From contig NEEC01000021.1 of NCBI GenBank assembly GCA_002189035.1, positions 310,001-374,000 on the forward strand: a stretch of DNA of 64,000 nt, given 5' to 3'. Positions 33,260 to 46,598 of the stretch are shown in pieces; positions within the stretch are counted from its first letter, which is position 1, and each line of letters opens with the position of its first letter. The position numbers and the translations under genes were made by a program. This stretch comes from Utricularia gibba (lineage: Eukaryota; Streptophyta; Magnoliopsida; Lamiales; Lentibulariaceae). The notes under the pieces are model-generated. The model saw only the letters and a program-made list of their open reading frames with translations. It was not told where the DNA came from and ran no database searches.

Positions 33260-35573
33260 TCACATTTTTTCGAACACACGGAAAGCCTCTTTCATGGTGG
33301 GCCTTTTATGAGGGGCCCAGGAGGCGCATCGGAAGCCCATCTTACACCAACTCACGATCTCCTCCTCCCGCCCGGCGGCGGCGGCATCTCCTCTCACAGC
33401 GGCGTCCGCCATATTCAGAGCCCAATCCGCTTCTCCTGCCGCCGCCGCTCTGGCCCAATCTCTGATTTCCCCTCTCGACAATACTTTCCCACTGAGCAGT
33501 TCAAGCAGCAAGATCCCGAAAGAGTAAACATCCCATTTGGGATTCGGCTTCTGGGTCTTGAATGACTCCGGTGCGTGATAGGGAGAGGGGCAATCGGCGC
33601 TCCCGTGAAGTTCGATCGACTGCGTATCGTCGCCGCCTATGGAAGTGGATGCCCTGCTCCCAGAATGGCATGTTGAGCAATGAGGTTTGCGGCGGTTTTC
33701 ACCGTACACCAGACGGTCGATTCCGAGATCACTGATCAGAGGTTCCATGTCGTGGGTCAGTAGAATGTTGCTGGGTTTTATGTTGCCGTGGACATATTTG
33801 TTACTGTGGATGAATTTCAGCCCCCGCGCTATGCCTCTAGCGATTTTTACCCTGTTCTGGAAATTCAGCTGGTGTGGTGATGAACTCGTCATGATCCCTG
33901 CAATGTGATTTGGATGGATTGTGAGTTTAGCTTCTGATTGACTTGTAGGGGAAGTAGAAAATATAAATCTTACTGTAAGAGATGTTGGCTAAGCTGCAGT
34001 TGGAGATGTAGTCATGGAGAAGTAGTTTTTCATCGTCTCCCCAGTAAAATCCGCGAACTCGAACAAGATTCTCATGGCGGAGCCTTGCGATGGACTCGAG
34101 ATGGCGTTGGAAAGTCTTCATTTCTGGGACATGAACCTCACCTATTCTTCGTACAGCAAGCGCCGTCCCATCCGCAAGAACGGCTTTGTAGACTATGGTG
34201 TCGCCGTTGGATCCGATAACATATGCTGTGGCTCTTAGTAAGGTCTCGATTTCCAGTTCTGATTCGCCGTCCACCATGATTAATGACCTCTGCATTTTGT
34301 TGGGATTCTGTCTGGGGGGTTCATTGTCGTCGGAGTAAGCGGTTTCCGAGGTGTCGTAGTCTGCTCTGGTTTTCAGACACGGCCACGGCGTGAGAGAGAT
34401 ATCCCGCGTCTGCTTCAGTGAAACTTCGTGGAGATCTTTAGCAGCTGTTGGGCTCGGAGCTGTATTCTTCATGTTCCTTTGGTGGACGTAGAGAAGCAGG
34501 ATTGCGAGCAATCCGATTCCAGCGAGTGGCGCCACTGCGATTCCTGCAACCGTGGCGGGCCTCATTCCATGATGAAGCGTTGTCGGAGCATTCACGGCTG
34601 TAGTCGTGGGATTCTCCGGCAAAGTATTGGCGCCAATTGTCCTCGGAATGGCGGCGATGGCTGGGGAGGAATAGTTTGCGGTAACATTGGGTGGCAAAGA
34701 GTGAGAGGAAGGGACTGTACACAGTTTCTTGAGAGGCGGCCCGCAAAGATCTACATTCCCAGCAAACGCCTCCGGATGTTGACCGGAGATGGAGCCCGAT
34801 TCCGGTAGCCTCCCGGAAAGGAAGTTGTAAGAGATATCAACGGCGGCGGAGCTGGGTATTCTCGCCGCGAATTCCTGAGGAACGGCGCCGGAAATCTTGT
34901 TGTGGGAAAGATTCACGTATTTCAAACTCTCCCCAGTGAATCTAGTAGGCAAAGATCCGTTCAGCGAGTTTGACGACAGGTCCAAGAACTCAATTCTCAA
35001 AAACCCGCCTGGAATCACGCCGGAGAGATGGTTGTTTCTCAAAGAAACGACGGTTAAGTTCTCCAAAGAAGCCAAACTCGCCGGAATCTTCCCTGTTAAG
35101 TCGTTATTCGACAGATTCAGAACCTTGAGGCTGGTGGGTAAAAGCTCAGGAATCTCACCATCAATGGCATTGTTCCCCATCGAAATAGCTTCAATCTCAG
35201 ATGAGTTGAGCAGAGACATGGGCAGAGGGCCATTGATCAAATTCCCAGAGAGATCAATACTTTTCAGGTGAGGAATGTACCCCATATCCTCAGGCAGAGA
35301 ACCCACAATCCCCATATTCGGAAGACTCAATCCCACAACTCTCCAGCTTCCTTGGACCTCAGCACATTTGACACCCGTCCAGAGACAGGGGCTAGCGTCA
35401 TTGTAGTTCCATGAGTCAAGAGCAGAAGAAGGGTCACTAAGAACTGAGTATTTGAGAGACAGAAGCAAAGCCCCATCTGAGTCCAAGCAAAGACAAGGAA
35501 CCAGGAGCAGCAGCAGCAAATGAAGAAGGAGAAGAACACAAGCACCACAAACATTGGTGGCCATTGCCTTCAA
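33260..35573 (-). CDS. LRR receptor-like kinase with atypical kinase motifs (LRR III-like, At4g37250 type)
   Basis: A membrane receptor-like kinase of about 745 residues in two exons, 35573-33974 and 33897-33260 (intron 33898-33973, GT-AG, phase 1). It has a signal peptide (residues 1-29), an LRRNT cap (DSWNYNDASPCLWTGVKC), about seven LRRs to residue 255, then a CGPPLKKLC pair, a Thr/Pro-rich stalk, and one membrane segment (about 341-363). The kinase domain starts near 430 (IETLLRATAYVIG). The VAxK lysine position reads AVRRI, the HRD motif is replaced by HGNIKPSNIL and DFG by DLG. These changes are normal for this subfamily and suggest weak or no catalysis. APE is present as HAPES. No breaks are seen. 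The ligand is unknown. Confidence 0.92.
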
Positions 35574-35616
35574 AGATGAGAAGAAAGCTTCTTCAAGATG
35601 CGACGATGCAGATGCG

Positions 35617-35627
35617 TGATTATATAT
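35617..35627 (-). promoter_or_regulatory. TATA box of the receptor kinase gene
   Basis: On the minus strand the sequence reads catatataatc, about 45 bases before the start codon. The position allows a very short leader. Confidence 0.4.
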
Positions 35628-35639
35628 GGAAGTTAGTCA

Positions 35640-37214
35640 TGTGAGATGAATAGAGAAGAGAAGATGAACAACTTTTTCAGTATGTTTTGTTGTGTAGCCC
35701 CAGGACAATGACAATGAGTTGGAGCTGCTAGGATTTATGTGGAGTTGATCACAGGTCTCTCAACCTTTTCCATACACATGATGTGCACCAGTTGCTCCAA
35801 GCTTTTGCCAAATTTTACCATTCCTCTCCTCTCCTACCCACCAAGCAATACTCAGCATTCCTCCCTCCATCTGCATCCTTTGGAACAAGCAAAGGAACAC
35901 TTGTCTGGGTGGGTTCAATTTTGCAGCATCTAGTCTGCAATCTCCCCAACTCTGAGGCCTCTCAAGTCCCTTTTTCTCTTCTGTGTCGGCAAGAGAATAT
36001 TTTCACAGTTGCTGACGGTGGTCACGGGTCTGAGACAAAAGTACAAGAATCATCATAGTATTATTCACCCCATAGAACGAATTATTTCCTTCCGGGTAGT
36101 CAATTATGCGAGATGAAAGGAGGGAGAACTCATCACAGTAGAGGCTGCATGTGATGGAAGATAAAAGAAGATTAGGTTTTCAATAGTTGGGGTGAGAGTC
36201 GGCCCACAAGTCTCCATGCTGGCACCAACGGCGGGGAAGAGTCTCGCCGGGATTCCCATCTGGTACCAAGAACCCTCCCGCACTGGATTTATTCTTTTTT
36301 TTTCCATGTTCTCAATTCCCTAACAATTTGAGTTTAATTTTAAAATTAAATACTAATTACAAAAAATCACATTAGTAAAACATTTAGTTGATATTTGATA
36401 ATTCATTTAATATTTTAATTATATGATTTAAAATAACATATATTTTATAATTTTTAAGTTAGAATACATTTGATAAATGAATTTAAATGTATTAATAAAA
36501 TATTTTAAAAAATGAGAAAGTGCATAAAATAGACCTAAGTAGTGTTCTAAAAAAATTTTATTTTTTAATTTTATTTTTTAAAAATAAAAATAGTTTTATT
36601 ATAGAACACTTTCAATTGTATAATTAATTTTATCAAAAATATTTTTAAAATTATATTACAAAAATTATTTTTGAAAAAATAAAAAGTTTGTTACTTTTAA
36701 TTCATTTCTACTTTTTTAAAATAATTTTGAAAATTAAAAATATGTTTCGAATTTCCATAACATTGCTTTAATCTTTCTTTGCAAAAGATTTTATTTTTTT
36801 CAGACTCATAAAACATGGTATTTAAAATCTCAAATTTTAGTGGTTTTAGTTTGAATTGCAATAACTAATTCTATATTATGATTTTTCAATCATTGAAATT
36901 TTTATTTTTATCATGTTTAAACTCTTTTTTTTTATTTTTACATATGAAACATTATTCTTTATGATTTATTATAAAAGAATCAAATAAGTAATATAATTTA
37001 TATTTTTTTGAAAATATATTAAAATTAATATTCATTTAAATCCAAACCCCAACCACACCCAAAGTAATTTTTGGGAAATAAGTTCCCTTAGTTCGGAATA
37101 CTAACTTTTTTAAAAAAAAAAAAAACAGTGTTTCTTGAGTTGTTATTATAATAAATAAAACTATTTTTTTTATTTGGTTTACAAAGTAATTACATTAAAA
37201 TATACTTACTGGAA
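35640..37214. other. Intergenic DNA: CT-rich part then very AT-rich part
   Basis: 35700-36300 is of mixed composition with short open frames that have no recognisable domain; it includes the promoter of the receptor kinase. 36310-37200 is extremely AT-rich with no feature that I can name. Confidence 0.35.
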
Positions 37215-37560
37215 AAACTAACATGGACTGGGGTTGTGAGTTGCCGACAGTCTTTCCGGTGAACTCCTGAACGTACAGGTCCGTGAAGCTGTACCTCATC
37301 TTCTTGTTCAGCTGCGCCACTAACCCCGACTGCTGCTCCGCGCAGTAGTCCTCCAGAAACCTCGCCGTGAAATCTTATCTCCCTGTCTGGGCTTCGCGAG
37401 CCATCCCTCGCCGATGCTAATTCGCCGTCAGGATCATGTCATCGGCGACGCCTTCCATCAGCCGCCGCGGCGCTTTGCCCTCGCCCATTCACTGGAAGGC
37501 GAGAGTTATTTCGTGGTGCAGGAGCGACGTCGTGAACTCCCACCGGAGATTCCCCTAGGA
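37215..37560 (-). pseudogene. Plant basic secretory protein (BSP) pseudogene fragment
   Basis: BSPs are secreted, metalloprotease-like defence proteins. On the minus strand the sequence reads LLHHEITLAFQ, stop, MGEGKAPRRLMEGVADDMIL, then a stop, and after a frame change DFTARFLEDYC, GLVAQLNKKM and TDLYVQEFTGKTVG. This is the C-terminal half of the family in correct order. The HExxH-like metal site is altered to HHEIT, and stops break the frame. No N-terminal half is found in order upstream. GC content is far above the surroundings, as expected for a former exon in AT-rich DNA. Confidence 0.7.
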
Positions 37561-38869
37561 ATGATAAAGATATCGCATTTACGCATTATTATTATTTTTG
37601 TTATTAGTATTAGTATTAATATTAGTATTATTGTTCTTATTATTGTTTTAAAAACCATGGTTGAATGGATTTAGATGATGAATCATTTATACAAAAATGA
37701 ATCATGAACCAATTATAATTCGATAGTTTATAAGATCGGTTTTATATGTTGATTGGATTTGCTTTCGGATCGATTTAACCCGTTCAATTATAATTTATTT
37801 CAAACGAAAAATATTAAAAAACAGATGACTTAATTATGATTCAAATCATGATCGAACCGTTTAAATTATGGATCATTTAAATAAACGGTTAACGGTTTTT
37901 TTTGTCACTATTTTAGACACGGTGGGTGTTGTTATTTTTATTAATTGAACATGTAAATATTCTTAAAATTTGAATACATGAGTTTTTAGATATATACATA
38001 TTTTAATTAAATAATTACAAATGCTTAATAACATTGATCGGCCCCGCATGGGTGAACGCCTTGCCGCGGTCAAACTGATGGATAAAGAGCCTGACCTCCG
38101 CACCATTCACCGGTGCCTTGTCAGGGTTGCAGTACTAATACCTTCAATTTAATTTTCAAAAAAATGTAATTTGACACTAACTTAAATTGAACCTTTGATC
38201 AAATTATTCATAGCTTACATGCATATGCTACCATGATAGACGTGATTTATGCATAATTAACATTCATATTATGTCGAAACATACGTTTGTGCAGTTTAAT
38301 TGATAGCATTATTGTATTTTTGTTGAATATGTATGTTAAGTGTTCGATCCAATTCATTAAATATTATATGTTTTTATAAAATTAAAAGTAATTAAAAAAA
38401 TTAAAATTAAAAAAATAATTAACCCCCTTGAAAGCTCAATTAATTTTAATACATAGTACAAAATGATTATATTTTATTATATTTGAGATTAGATAAATGT
38501 AATTTTTTATGTTTAAAGGGTGTTTATGTTAATCTTATGTTATTATGTTAAAAAGTGGACTAAATCCTTTGATTTAGTCCATAATTTTTATTACTAATAT
38601 TTCAGTAAGTTCAATAGGGAGATCGGCAGGAAATCAAACTTGCAAACGTGTGGGACAAGAAAAAAAAGGGCGCAAAATCCAGAGAAAGACAAAGAGCAAT
38701 GTTTTGCCGCCATATGCAGTCTGCAAGTTCCGGCCGTAAACAATGTTGGCGGTCAAGAACAGTGCAATGGAGTGAAGAAAAGGGAAAATTTATTTCGAAA
38801 AGAATGGGGGGTTCAAAAAAAGGAAGTTTTGGAAGGGAACGCAGGGGGGTCTTCTTCCCCTGTGCAAAA
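37561..38869. other. AT-rich DNA with a small GC island at 38035-38145
   Basis: 37585-37645 is an ATT-type microsatellite. 38035-38145 is a short GC-rich island open on the minus strand (NPDKAPVNGAEVRLFIHQFD). It looks like an exon remnant but I do not recognise the family. A perfect 10-bp inverted pair, ggactaaatc/gatttagtcc, lies at 38557-38580. 38600-38870 may be the left part of the following LTR. Confidence 0.4.
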
Positions 38870-39828
38870 AACATCAACCAGAAAGGGGAAGAGAGGCCTG
38901 CATCATCAAGAATAGCACCGGAGCCCAGTCTAGCGCTATTGCTCTAGGCTGTGAGCAGTAGCTAGCGGGTGGAAGAACAATTTTGATTTACTTTCTCTTT
39001 TCTAAACATTTCAAGTTTCTGCATTTGACTTGTTTACAATGTTTCTGCCATTTTGGGCAACTTATATGAATGAAGTTGTGTTTTATTTCCCAAGCATGAG
39101 CATGAGTGGTTAGAGTTTTAGGGATGCTTTAAGGTGAAGTGGGTGGTGTGTACTTAGGGTTGATAATGAAATTTATGTGTGTTCCTTAACTCATGTTTCT
39201 AACAAACCATGGGTAGACCTAAGGAGGGAAATAAGTAGTTTCACAACTTAGATGCTTGGTTTAGAGGTAGACCAACAAACTAAGACGGGTGCAGTCGATG
39301 TTAGTCTAGGGTAGAACTAGTAAAATCGAGTAGACCTAATTCTATATGTTTTGCATGCAGGTAGACCTAATTGTAAGGTTGGTGATAACATTGAGGACTA
39401 ACTTAACCGAAAATATGACAAATGACCTAGGTAAACTTGGGTTAACTGAAATTGTGAGTGTAGAAAGATGATAAATTAAGTTAGGACCCTTAGTATAACA
39501 CCACCTCCAAATCCTTAAAGCGTCTTCATATTAATTTGAATCAAAACCAGTACCTGCTACCTTAGCATCAAGATCTAATATTGCTTACCTACCTTGTTTA
39601 CTGAACTTGTTTACCACTGTTAGTCCGAGCTTAGACGAAGACCTACTGTTATCCGAAATTATGCATGTACTAAAACATTTAGCAAGCACAAGCTCTTCGT
39701 GATCAACCCCGATATCCACTATACAAGTTTTCTAAATTTGTATTTTGTGTAGATTAGGGATTATAAATTTATTCGATACAGATTTTCTATTTTTATTTGC
39801 AACAATATTAGGAAAAACCCGTTTATCA
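38870..39828 (+). mobile_element. LTR family A, second copy
   Basis: It aligns with the LTR at 4040-6189 minus its nested insertion. Shared blocks are 'agcgctattgctc'-like text near 38932, 'atgctttaaggtg' near 39125, 'agaggtagaccaacaaac' near 39264 and the end gtttatca at 39821-39828. No convincing primer binding site follows, unlike the first copy. The decayed Ty3 body downstream may not belong to it. Confidence 0.6.
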
Positions 39829-40139
39829 CATGGTTTAATTTTAGGAGATAGAAGTAATGTAGAGCAATGAGGTGAGGTCCCCTATTGAGAGTCACATGTC
39901 ACAAACGTATGAGAGCAGGAATTAGCCAAAATGCGCCGAAAACTTTGCTACTAGGGGAGATTTAGAGAAGCTAGGAGGAGGAGAGAGAGAATGCATTTCT
40001 TGTGCCTCAAAAAGGGAAGGGTGCCTACCTTTGGGTGAGGGAGCCTGAATGAAGCTGATACGTGGTTGATGAAGTTGGAGCAGAATGTGCGCACAACACA
40101 CAAAAAGGAGCAAATGAAAGGATCAATGTGGACTTCCTG

Positions 40140-42720
40140 GTAGGTGATGCAGCATGCTTGTGGAGGAGCTAGTAGGTGAGGTGTCCACGGGGGTGGATGC
40201 AGATTGGTCGGTTTTCAAGGAGCACTTCCTCGATAGGTCCTACCTAGCTATGGTGCTAACACAGAAGGTGGCGGAGTTAGTGACTATTTGGTAGAGGAAT
40301 GCAGAAACTATCTACAACTTCTATGCAGATTTCCAAGGGCTATTGAGGTTTGCCCTAGGGCTGATGGATAGTAAGCATTTGGTGATGCATAAGTTTCAAA
40401 GGCACTCTTACCTCGGCTGAGTGAGCAACTCATTTCCATAGCAATGCAGAGCATAGAGGAGTTACTCCGGGTGGCACTATTTGTAGAGTCTGAACTAGAA
40501 ACGATCGACAAGGTGCGAGGGAAGAGGGATGTGACATGCAAGCGAGAGATTGAGACTAATGCTATGGATCTGAAGTCTAGAGGAGGGGCACTCCCTCGGG
40601 GATGTGCCTTGTATAGACAGTAGCACAACAATGAGTGCCCTTATGTTGGGATTGGCTTCAGCTGTAATCAAAGGGGAGATATCGCCCAAAATTGCTCAAG
40701 AATGAAGGTGAGAGTGGCAAAGAACATAGCAGGATGAGGCGAAGGATAAGTGTATCATTTGGACCGCGTAGAGGCTAAAAAGGATGAGAACGCTATCATA
40801 CTTACGCTCCTACTCTTGGATACTCAATGTGTAGTTTGGTTTGACTACTGAGCCATGCACTCTTTTATCATGAGAGAATGTGTGCAACAGGTGGGAATCA
40901 AAAGGTTGAAAAGTGGCCCTGTTATTTGTGGCGAGAATATTGGGGGTAAGATACTCTACGGATGGTAGAAGCACATCGAGGTGCCAATGAGCCTAAGGAT
41001 AATGGAGACAAAAGGAAATTTGATTGAGTTAGATATTATAAAGATTGGCATCATACTAGGGTTGGATGGGCTCCGATGACATCGAGCATGAATTGGATGT
41101 GTTGAATAACTAATTGAGTTATAGGATAGGCAGCGGCAGAAGTGCGAGTGCAACCCAACAGAAGGGAATCATCCCAAGGGGTGGTCGGTGAAGTAAAAGG
41201 GGAATTAGATAAGGAACCGATGGATGAAATCAAGGAGTTTATCTAAGAATTCTAGAATGTATTTCCCGCTGAGTTACTGGGACAAATGCTTCATAGAGAT
41301 GCATTTCTCAAGGCCCATATCGCATGGCACCTATTGAGATGCAAGAGCTGAAGACACAATTAAAGGATTTAATGGAGAAATGATTCATTCAACTAAGCAC
41401 ATCGCCTTGGGGAGTGCTAGTGCTTTATGTGAGGAAAAAGGAAGTGTCCCTGAGGGTGTGCGTAGACTATTGAGAACTAAAAAATGTGGCGGTCAGGAAT
41501 TGATACCCCCTACCATGGATCAATGATATGTTTGATCCATTAAGAACAAGATACAGAGTTTGTTGTCCCACCGTTCAGCCTCATGAATGCACCTGTAGCA
41601 TTCATGGATTTAATGAATCGAGTATTTCAGTCTTTCCTTGATGACTTTATAGATGATATATTGATCTATTTGTCAAACTGGGAGAGCTATTAGAAACACA
41701 TGCGTACAGTTCTAACAAGGTTCATGAGGAATAGCTTGTATGCATAGGCAACTAAGTGTGAGTTCTTTTTGAAGATTATTTGTGGATAAGGAGTGATGGT
41801 AGACCCAAAGAAGGTGGATGCCGTCAAGGCATGAGCAACACCCAGGAATGTGGGTGAGGTAAGGAGGTTCCTAGGAATGGCAGGATACTATTATAGATAT
41901 ATTAAGTCATTTTTTTGAAGAAGAACCAGACATTTGAGTGGGAGGATGAATGCCATAGCAGTTTTGATCAATTAACATGTGCTTTGATGCAAGCACCGAT
42001 CTGGGCACTACCCCATGCCAAGAAGGACTAGATGCTAGTAGAAAAGAGTTAGGGGCCATGTTGATGCGTCGAGGTAGTTGAAAGATCATGAGAGGAACTA
42101 TCCGGTCCACAAGCTGGAAATGACAATAGTGATCTTCGAAAATATCGAAGTGGAGGTGGGAACAAATAGCAATGGATTTCGTGACAGACTTGCCGAAGAC
42201 AAGGTCCAGACACAATGTGGTTTGGGTAGTGTTAGACTGACGAAGAGTGTTCATTTCATCCCAATCCTCTCGAAATGGAGTATTGTTAGACTAGCCTGAG
42301 TGTATGTCCTAGAAGTAGTGAGACTACATAGAGTACCAGTGAGCATAGTGTAAGATAAAAACGTGAGATTTAAGTCTCGACTATGGCAGGCACTACAGAA
42401 GGCAATTGGGAGTAATTGACCATGAACACCGCAATGCACTCTTAGGTGGACGACCAGTTGGAATGTAGATCCAGAACTTGGAGGACCTATTACGAGTGAG
42501 CACCTTGGAGTTTCCCCGAGCAAGTTTGAGGATGTCGTCGTATAAAGCGCTATATGAACGGAAATGCATGACCCAATTGCATTTGGACAAGGTAGGTGAG
42601 CAAGCGTTGACCGGATACGGGCTAATCATGGATATGAAAAATAAGATGAAGGTTATCCGAGAGAGTTTGAAAGTGGCACAAGATCGTCAAAAGAGTGGGG
42701 CAAACCAAGGATAGAGATGC
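40140..42720 (+). mobile_element. Decayed Ty3/gypsy gag-pol
   Basis: Plus-strand translation through many stops shows the order gag, protease, reverse transcriptase, RNase H, integrase. Landmarks: gag capsid (40200-40400), a zinc-knuckle remnant FSCNQRGDIAQNC near 40660, protease region WFDY.AMHSFI near 40840 (DSGA lost), reverse transcriptase LKDLMEK then SPWGVLVLYVRKK near 41400 and [14 protein letters not shown] near 41640, RNase H FLGMAGYYYRYIKSF near 41870, integrase MDFVTDLPKTRSRHNVVWV near 42170 and VIRESLKVAQDRQKS near 42660. A deletion between RNase H and integrase is likely. Dead copy. Confidence 0.75.
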
Positions 42721-42729
42721 TTATAGTAC

Positions 42730-43857
42730 TGATAACACCATTTTTATTGTGTTTTTATATGTACTTTTAGATATGTTTTATAGGGATAAATGTTGCTTAG
42801 TGTACTAAATTGTCTTCTTTTGTTTATTTAATTTGTTAAAATGTTTTTATTGTCAAAACAGGCTCAATTGGCAACAATTGAGTTGAAAACACTAATCTTT
42901 TCCTCTAGTTTGTGTTTAAGTCTTAATAGGGCTAGCTAGTATTGTAAAAGTGCATTTTCCATGTTGACAAGTCAAAAGGGACAGAAAAGCTGTGCAAAAC
43001 TCACTTTCTACAAAAAGGGGACGTAATTATGAAAAGATAAGATTTGGAGCGGAGATCTTTCTTCTAGAATCCTGAGGAAAAGATGAAGTTACCCTTACTT
43101 TTGAGCTGAAAAAGGAAAAGGAAGAGAGAGACAAGGGAGCGAACAATGAAGGAGGGGAGAGCGCATAGTAGGAGGAGTGGGAGCAAGGAGAATTGTGTTT
43201 CTTCGGTGAACGTCTTCGGTGACCTTCAGATCTATATTTCTACACCAGCTTTCCACAGAGAAATTTGATTTCCACCAAATCTATAGCACACAGATGCAGC
43301 CTGACACTTTTATTTGCATATTTATGCACTTCCCTTCTACATGAACTTGCTATTGTTACTGTCTTCGTTTTTACGCTTTCTTTTACATTTCTGGTACTTA
43401 GTTGTGAACAAAAAACCCTCTGTAAACCTTAACTCAGCTTATGAACATGTTCCTGCTTTACCTTTTTCATATTTAATTCTAAGTTTAACATGTTTTTTAC
43501 TGTTCCTATGAACTCTTGCTCTGTTTTAGCGTGTTTTAAAGCTAGGTTTAAGTCTATGGGCTCTCTTGAGTGACACAAGAGCCAAATCTTGAAGTAAAAC
43601 CCAGGCAAATCACTTTTATTTTATGTTTTCTATACATTCAAGTTAATTTCAATCTCTTTTCATCCCTGCAACTCGCTTATTTCAACTGTTACTATTTTAT
43701 GTCTTACATGCATTAGAGCAAAACTTCCAGAAAAACTCCTCTATTTTGAGTAAATGTGATAAAATTCAGGAAATTGCAACCATTCCTTGTGGATTCGACC
43801 CTTGCTTGCCACATTACATTAATTTCTGTGATTTGTGTAGTAGAATGGCTAGGTTTA
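42730..43857 (+). mobile_element. LTR family B, second copy, inserted in Ty3 integrase
   Basis: It starts tgataacacc with TG intact and aligns with 9512-10643 up to the shared 'tagctaggtttat' near 43848, where similarity ends. It lacks the last approximately 70 bases present in the first copy. Its left neighbour is integrase coding sequence cut at RQKSGANQG, so it inserted into, or was joined to, the Ty3 body. A matching right target duplication was not found because the right end is missing. Confidence 0.7.
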
Positions 43858-46598
43858 TGCTCACTCAAATTGTTTGCTTCCGTCGTGCATAGACATCGAT
43901 ATTCCACTGGAATTCGCAAATCTTCTAGGTATTCATTCGTTCTTTTCTTTTATAGGAAATTTTTTGGGGGTTTGTGAAGTTTTCATAGATTTTGATATGA
44001 TTTCATGATTTGCATATGTTGTTAGGGTTTCTTCTCCCTTTTCGCATCTTCACAATTCCAATACCGAACGGATCAAAAGTCTAGTGAATCGGATACCTCT
44101 TTTGTCCGATCTCGATACTCGATTCATGATGAGTACATCCTTACTCAGGCCAAAATAATGCCAAGATTCCTTGGGGGGTCGGTGACAAACCTCTTCCCTC
44201 TTTATGTACTTGATGGGTATGTCGGCCGCACTTATGGTCTAGCAGGTATATAACTAATGGATGTTCCAAATTCCTACAAGTTGGTTGATTTTTAGGTTCT
44301 GTTGAAACAACTGAGGCATAACATTGTTTGACTCGGGTTCTCATAGGCATGCACTTACGCTATTGGTTGTCAGATTTCATTTCTTTCTCCTAAATCGATT
44401 TCTTCTTGCAAGAGCTGATTTGATGCTCTCTTCTCCGACCGATTTGTGTAGCCTTCCTTCTCCATGTGGCATCTACTGATTTTCAACGTATCAGAGAGAA
44501 AACTATTAAGTCTCATTGATTACAATGCATGTTTATATATGTAACTTATTAACTAAAATTATAGTAATATACTATGAAATCTATATTATGATAATGTACT
44601 ATATATATTGCATACCATATACTTGAGAAAACATTATAGTAATATATTGTTTATACTACTTATAAACATGGTAAACCATATTTATGGTAATGCATATGAT
44701 AAGAAAAATCCGATAGCGTCACCACTCTTCTACAAAGATTTTGTTCTTAATATTTTAATGTATTTTGAGTAGATGATATGTGTTCTTTGGCATTTTGGTA
44801 TTTTGTTTTATCGCACTTTATCTAATGAATGATAACATCAACAAAAGTGTAGTTTTATTAATTGTGACTGAAAATTGCAATTTAACTAAATATTGTGACT
44901 CGTATTTTCTTATTTCTAAAACAATGTAGTCAAACTATATGATTTAAGGATATTATAGTGACTTCTCATCTAGTTACTAATTCAATCATATGATCAAATT
45001 TTATAATCAGTGAAATTATTGTGACTTAATATAATTCATTTTATACATTGTGATTCATGTTTGAAAACAAGACAATATTATGTTTATTTTTTAAATTAAC
45101 TCTATAAAATATTATAATTTTTTTAATATTTGTATAATATCACAATTTAGGATTTGTCATTCATAGGATACCATAAATTAATTGGGTTTTAAGTATCAAA
45201 CCATTCTATTTATTAATTTAAAATTTATATGTTAACAAAATAAAAAAATTGTATTTCATTTTTTTAAATAACTAACAAATGCTACTTATATTAATTACAC
45301 AATATCCATCCTTTTGAATGCTGCTTACGTTAGCATAATATCTATGCCTTTGAACTGTGATTACTTAGTAAGTAGAACTCATACTTTTAAATGTTGTTTC
45401 CTTAGTTAGCATGGTTTATTATTTACAAATAAAATAATAAAATAAATGCAACAAATATTAAAACATAAATAAATAAATAAATAATTTTTTATGTTTATAA
45501 TAAACTAACTGCATCCAAATTCATAAAAAAAAATTTAATAAATGAAAATAAAATTAAATACTAAATTTGAATATTCTACAAAATAAAATGCATAACATAT
45601 GGTATTTTACTTATTTACCCCTTAATATCCCGCATTTTCTCACCGGGCGCCCGTCGAGGGAGATAAAAATATATCAAATTGTTAAATATAAAAATATTGG
45701 GGATCAATGTTATTGTATTTACATAGTAGATACCAATTTTGATACTGTTGTAAAACATTGGGGATAGCATTAAAACAATAAGATTTTTTCTGTAATTTTT
45801 TGTAAATACTGATCATAAAGAGAACAATAATTTCGATTTCAAATCATTTTGTTTCCTATTGTAGCAACATCCATTTTATGATTACCATGTGTGTCCGTAC
45901 AGGTAAGACAATTCATTAATGAATCAATTAAATCTCTAATTACTAGAATTTTTACCTGATTTGGTTAGACATTCCAATTTAATGACATTTTGTTAGCTTC
46001 TAATTTTTTCATTTTTAATATTGTGTAACTATTTTTGGGTAAATATCAGAAAGTACCAAATTTATTTCTATGAATTATTAATTTATTATGTCATATGTAT
46101 TTATGATGTTTATTCTTATATAAGTTTTTTATTCTATTTCAAATAAAAAGTATTGATAAACAAAAAATTTACAATGTCGTTAAAATTAAGAATTCTTCTA
46201 TTAAATAAATTTATAAATCTAATTTATATTCAATAAAAAATATAAATACAGTGAATTAGTATCGAACACAACAAACTATATGCTTGTTTTATAAAATTTG
46301 ATATATGTTGTTTTTGTCATAGTTGTAAATTAAGTTTAAGCTAAGATTAAAGAAGATTTATGGTAAAATATAATAGAGAAACAAAAAAATAAATTCGACG
46401 ACGAATTAGAATAAAATAATGTACTAACTTGAAGGTTCAAGAAGTGATATAATCATTGCTACACTTAACCCATTCAACTTAATAATCATTTATCCAATAA
46501 ATGAAGAATTTAAGTCTATGTAAATCTTTTTTTTTTCTTAATCTTTTGTCTACTTTTATTTATTGAATGTAGGATTTTTGTCTACATTTGGGGTCTTG
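43858..46598. other. Intergenic DNA, mostly AT-rich
   Basis: 43858-44500 has moderate complexity, with 'gttagggtttcttctccc' near 44021 that looks like a gene leader, but no protein could be assigned. 44500-46600 is AT-rich with homopolymers and no recognisable element. An isolated GC-rich patch (caccgggcgcccgtcgaggg) lies at 45641-45660. Confidence 0.35.
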
